Shown piece by piece: positions 14,000 to 15,911 of a stretch of 15,911 nucleotides of DNA; positions within the stretch are counted from its first letter, which is position 1, and each line of letters opens with the position of its first letter. This DNA comes from DATLBY01 sp035526665 (GTDB lineage Bacteria > Acidobacteriota > Terriglobia > Bryobacterales > Bryobacteraceae). The notes beneath the pieces were generated by a model. The model did not search any database. It saw nothing but the letters and a program-made list of their open reading frames with translations, and was not told the origin of the DNA. A program made the translations under genes and the position numbers. The stretch is taken from positions 1 through 15,911 of the forward strand of contig DATLBY010000297.1 in the NCBI GenBank assembly GCA_035526665.1. The letters run 5' to 3'.

Positions 14000-15153
14000 A
14001 CCGGCTGCTGACAACAGCGGCCGTGGTACTGGGGGCAGCGGGCGGCGGGGTGCTTCAGCAATCCGCATATTCTCTGCCCACGATGATTCGCCTTGGCTAT
14101 ACCGATTGCGCTTCTTGCCATAAATCGCCGCAAGGCGGCGGTCTCCTGAACGAATATGGCCGCGGGATTGATGAAGCCCAGAGTCTCCGGGCCGCCGAGT
14201 ACAAACCAACGGATAACAGCATCATCCGGGGCCTCAGTTGGGGCGGACGCATTACCCAGGATATTCGTACGGTGACTCAAGAGACGCTAAGCAGCGCCAC
14301 CGGAAAAGCTGTCACCGGGGTCCTCCGAAACCGCTGGATGTATCGCAATGCGACGGAATTAGGTAAGGGATTTCGAGTCTCCACGGTAGTAAACATTGAG
14401 AACGAGGAGGCTCCGCGGCCGCTGCTCAAGTACGAGCGTCCCGACCGGGTGGGTAACGCTTATGTTTCAACGGCTCTATTATCTTATCGCCGCGGCAATA
14501 ATTTGGAGTTTTCAGTTGGCCGGGATCAGCTGCCCAGCGGCCTGAATGTTTCCGATTTAGGCCTGTTCATCAAATCCCGCGAACGGATGGGGTATTACGA
14601 TGCCCCCACCCAGGCCAAGATGTTCTGGTGGGGTAAGCGCCACATGGTGGTTCCTTATGTTTACGCTCCCGGCGGCAACGAGCCTGGCGGTGAGCATGAA
14701 GGCGGTGGCGGGCTGCTCGCCGAGGTGGATGTGTTTGGAAAGCATCGTACCGTGGTGGGAATGAATATGCTGCGCGGTACGGCAACGAATTATTCCAGAA
14801 CTCAGGTAGGGCCTTATGCGCGCCTGGGCTTCGGTCGATGGGGTGTATTCGCGGAACACGATATCACACGGCGCTCTCTGGTTCGTCCCACGGCGGTTTC
14901 GTTCGATCAGCAGGCAAGCTACGCGCAGGTATTCTTCGCCGCTCGCGAGTGGCTGGTGGCCTACGCCGGCATCGAACGCTTGAGTGTCGAAAAGCCGTAT
15001 GCCGACCATCTGGTGGCCGGCCGGTTCGATCTGGTCGCCCGATTGAACAGTAACTTCACTGTAGGCTTCAGTTCACGCGTCCAGCAGAACATGATCACGG
15101 GCGCTATTGGCCCGTCCCTTGCCCTTCAGGTGGCGTTCAAAACTTCCAATTAA
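13996..15153 (+). CDS. Predicted outer-membrane beta-barrel with one CxxCH haem-binding motif
   Basis: 385 residues, not a family I can name. The signal peptide is about 1-26 (MNRLLTTAAVVLGAAGG...). Soon after comes CASCH at 38-42, a c-type haem attachment motif, in the context GYTDCASCHKSPQGGGLLNEYGRG. From about residue 75 to the end the sequence alternates polar and apolar residues in strands of 8-12 with Gly/aromatic ends (for example NLEFSVGRDQLPSG, YARLGFGRWGVFAEHD, SYAQVFFAAREWLVAYAGIER, SLALQVAFKTSN), as expected of an outer-membrane barrel of roughly 14 strands. A Gly-rich loop (GGNEPGGEHEGGGG) interrupts it. ATG 13996 overlaps the yceI-like stop. Haem attachment and membrane location are inferred. 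An alternative is a periplasmic monohaem protein with a beta-rich body. Confidence 0.75.
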   Translation: MNRLLTTAAVVLGAAGGGVLQQSAYSLPTMIRLGYTDCASCHKSPQGGGLLNEYGRGIDEAQSLRAAEYKPTDNSIIRGLSWGGRITQDIRTVTQETLSSATGKAVTGVLRNRWMYRNATELGKGFRVSTVVNIENEEAPRPLLKYERPDRVGNAYVSTALLSYRRGNNLEFSVGRDQLPSGLNVSDLGLFIKSRERMGYYDAPTQAKMFWWGKRHMVVPYVYAPGGNEPGGEHEGGGGLLAEVDVFGKHRTVVGMNMLRGTATNYSRTQVGPYARLGFGRWGVFAEHDITRRSLVRPTAVSFDQQASYAQVFFAAREWLVAYAGIERLSVEKPYADHLVAGRFDLVARLNSNFTVGFSSRVQQNMITGAIGPSLALQVAFKTSN

Positions 15154-15156
15154 CCG

Positions 15157-15186
15157 GCTTTGCCTCTGCAATGGCAGAGGCAAAGC
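15157..15186 (+). terminator. Perfect 13-bp hairpin after the haem-tagged barrel gene
   Basis: GCTTTGCCTCTGC (15157-15169) and GCAGAGGCAAAGC (15174-15186) form a perfect stem with the tetraloop AATG, three bases after the stop codon. The following TGTCTCTTACTCCCTCCTTCTTCT is pyrimidine-rich with short T-runs rather than a solid U-tract. This is the clearest terminator in the window and closes the yceI-like unit. Confidence 0.75.
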
Positions 15187-15718
15187 TGTCTCTTACTCCC
15201 TCCTTCTTCTCCCTGTTGTCCCTTGATCTCGACCCGATTAGCTGGATGCGTAAGACCGGTAGCTCCCAAGGAGGGGGTTGACTCGCCCTGCGCACTGCGC
15301 TTACATCAAGACACTGGGCTGAGACCGGGTAGATCTCTACCCAAGTCGGCATCCACCGTGGCCATCCTTATCCTAGTTGCTGGATTTCCGGGGAGTGAGC
15401 CGGTTGGGAGGAACAACCTGGGCCGGGCATAAGCAACTTGGGAGAGCGAGACGGAAGCAGGCAAACTGCACTAAGGTCGATGATCAGGGCGTTGCGGGAA
15501 GGAAATATAAAGCCGCAGCCACATCAATCGTGATGGCGGACTATTCGGGGAGTGGGCTGGCTGCCGGCCAGCGGGTCTTGCACGGGATAGCCCTACGTGA
15601 CAACGGTTGCGAGAACCATGTCGGGGCCGGACGTGAAATTTGGGTAAGCGGAAAGGGAGATCCGGCAGACTGTGCGCCAAGGTCGCTACTCAGCGCATCC
15701 GTGGGCCGGAAAAAGGAA
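15187..15718. other. Non-coding stretch, content unassigned
   Basis: Between the barrel gene's terminator and that of the PEP-CTERM gene. Open frames exist on both strands, but none has a ribosome site, signal peptide or recognisable motif. Several short stems are present: GGGTAG/CTACCC (15327-15342, loop ATCT), GGTTG/CAACC (15402-15418) and GCTGGC/GCCAGC (15556-15572, loop TGCCG). The right half is purine-rich on the + strand, with repeated GGGAG/GGGAAGG runs. It could be a small RNA, decayed gene or spacer. Confidence 0.5.
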
Positions 15719-15749
15719 GGCCGCAGTCACCAGAATAGTAACTGCGGCC
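15719..15749 (-). terminator. Rho-independent terminator of the PEP-CTERM gene
   Basis: GGCCGCAGT (15719-15727) and ACTGCGGCC (15741-15749) form a perfect 9-bp GC-rich stem with a 13-base loop. Read on the minus strand it is followed by TTCCTTTTTCC, a proper T-rich tail, and it lies 27 bases after the stop codon of the minus-strand gene. Confidence 0.75.
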
Positions 15750-15776
15750 CTTTGAACGAGAAAAGTACTTAGCGGT

Positions 15777-15911
15777 CTATTTGCGGAACTTGCGTCCAAG
15801 CAAGCCAGCGACAACAAAACCCAGACCCATCAGGCTCATAGTAGTCGGCTCTGGGATGGCGCTACGGTCATGAATGTGGCCGGTGATCGGAACAATCGTG
15901 CTTCCAGGGTT
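15777..15911 (-). CDS. PEP-CTERM sorting-domain protein, C-terminal end only
   Basis: Reading the minus strand from the window edge gives 44 residues ending in IPEPTTMSLMGLGFVVAGLL followed by GRKFRK and TAG at 15777-15779. This is a PEP-CTERM signal: the PEP motif, a hydrophobic helix of about 16 residues and a basic tail. In bacteria with an exosortase such proteins are cleaved at this signal and exported to the surface or matrix, usually alongside exopolysaccharide. The upstream part (STIVPITGHIHDRSA) does not reveal the family. The gene's start and body lie beyond base 15911; a terminator follows at 15719-15749. Confidence 0.88.
   Translation of the reverse strand, partial: NPGSTIVPITGHIHDRSAIPEPTTMSLMGLGFVVAGLLGRKFRK

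Noticed and set aside
15187..15718. Group II intron end, or IscB/TnpB-associated guide RNA
   Set aside because: No domain V-like hairpin, no reverse transcriptase or RuvC/HNH gene in the window, and only vague similarity in purine-rich runs; kept as unassigned.
15377..15772. A 131-codon plus-strand frame before the right-hand gene
   Set aside because: It runs through the minus-strand terminator and has no motif or ribosome site.

Overview
This window looks like a chromosomal segment of an acidobacterium, most likely from the Bryobacterales/Solibacter group. That placement is an inference. It rests on the high-GC coding style, a PEP-CTERM protein at the right edge, a periplasmic LolA-fold protein of the kind common in that phylum, and the mix of radical SAM, coaD and murein hydrolase genes. 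No marker gene fixes the taxonomy. I see no phage, transposon, CRISPR or tRNA/rRNA genes. Nearly all of the first 12.5 kb is tightly packed genes.

Left part (1-5547, all + strand): the 3' two-thirds of an acyl-CoA dehydrogenase, then a secreted LolA/LolB-fold protein, then a cluster of five closely spaced or overlapping genes. These encode a radical SAM protein with a SPASM-like C-terminal cysteine set, a small three-helix membrane protein, phosphopantetheine adenylyltransferase (coaD), a class I aspartate-type aminotransferase and a short class I mannose-6-phosphate isomerase (manA). Gaps of 8, 13 and 1 bases and a shared TAATG junction point to one operon.

Middle part (5555-12555): genes on both strands. 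A 52-residue zinc-ribbon protein (-) lies back to back with a lipoprotein carrying SH3-like segments (+). The lipoprotein's 3' end overlaps an MlaF-like ABC ATPase (-), which is cotranscribed behind mobA (-). Divergent from mobA is a pair of cell-wall genes: a secreted SLT-type lytic transglycosylase and an AMIN-plus-Amidase_3 N-acetylmuramoyl-L-alanine amidase. Convergent to these are a REC-GGDEF diguanylate cyclase and an unrecognised single-pass membrane protein, both on the minus strand.

Right part (12556-15911): an 800-base gap rich in inverted repeats precedes a two-gene unit of a YceI-like secreted protein and a predicted outer-membrane beta-barrel with a CxxCH haem-attachment motif just after its signal peptide. 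The two overlap by ATGA, and a perfect 13-bp hairpin follows. A second, roughly 565-base, non-coding stretch separates this unit from the 3' end of a PEP-CTERM protein on the minus strand.

The least explained parts are the hairpin-rich leader of the yceI-like gene, which contains mutually exclusive pairings near the start codon, the YceI/haem-tagged barrel pair, and the radical SAM plus small membrane protein pair.
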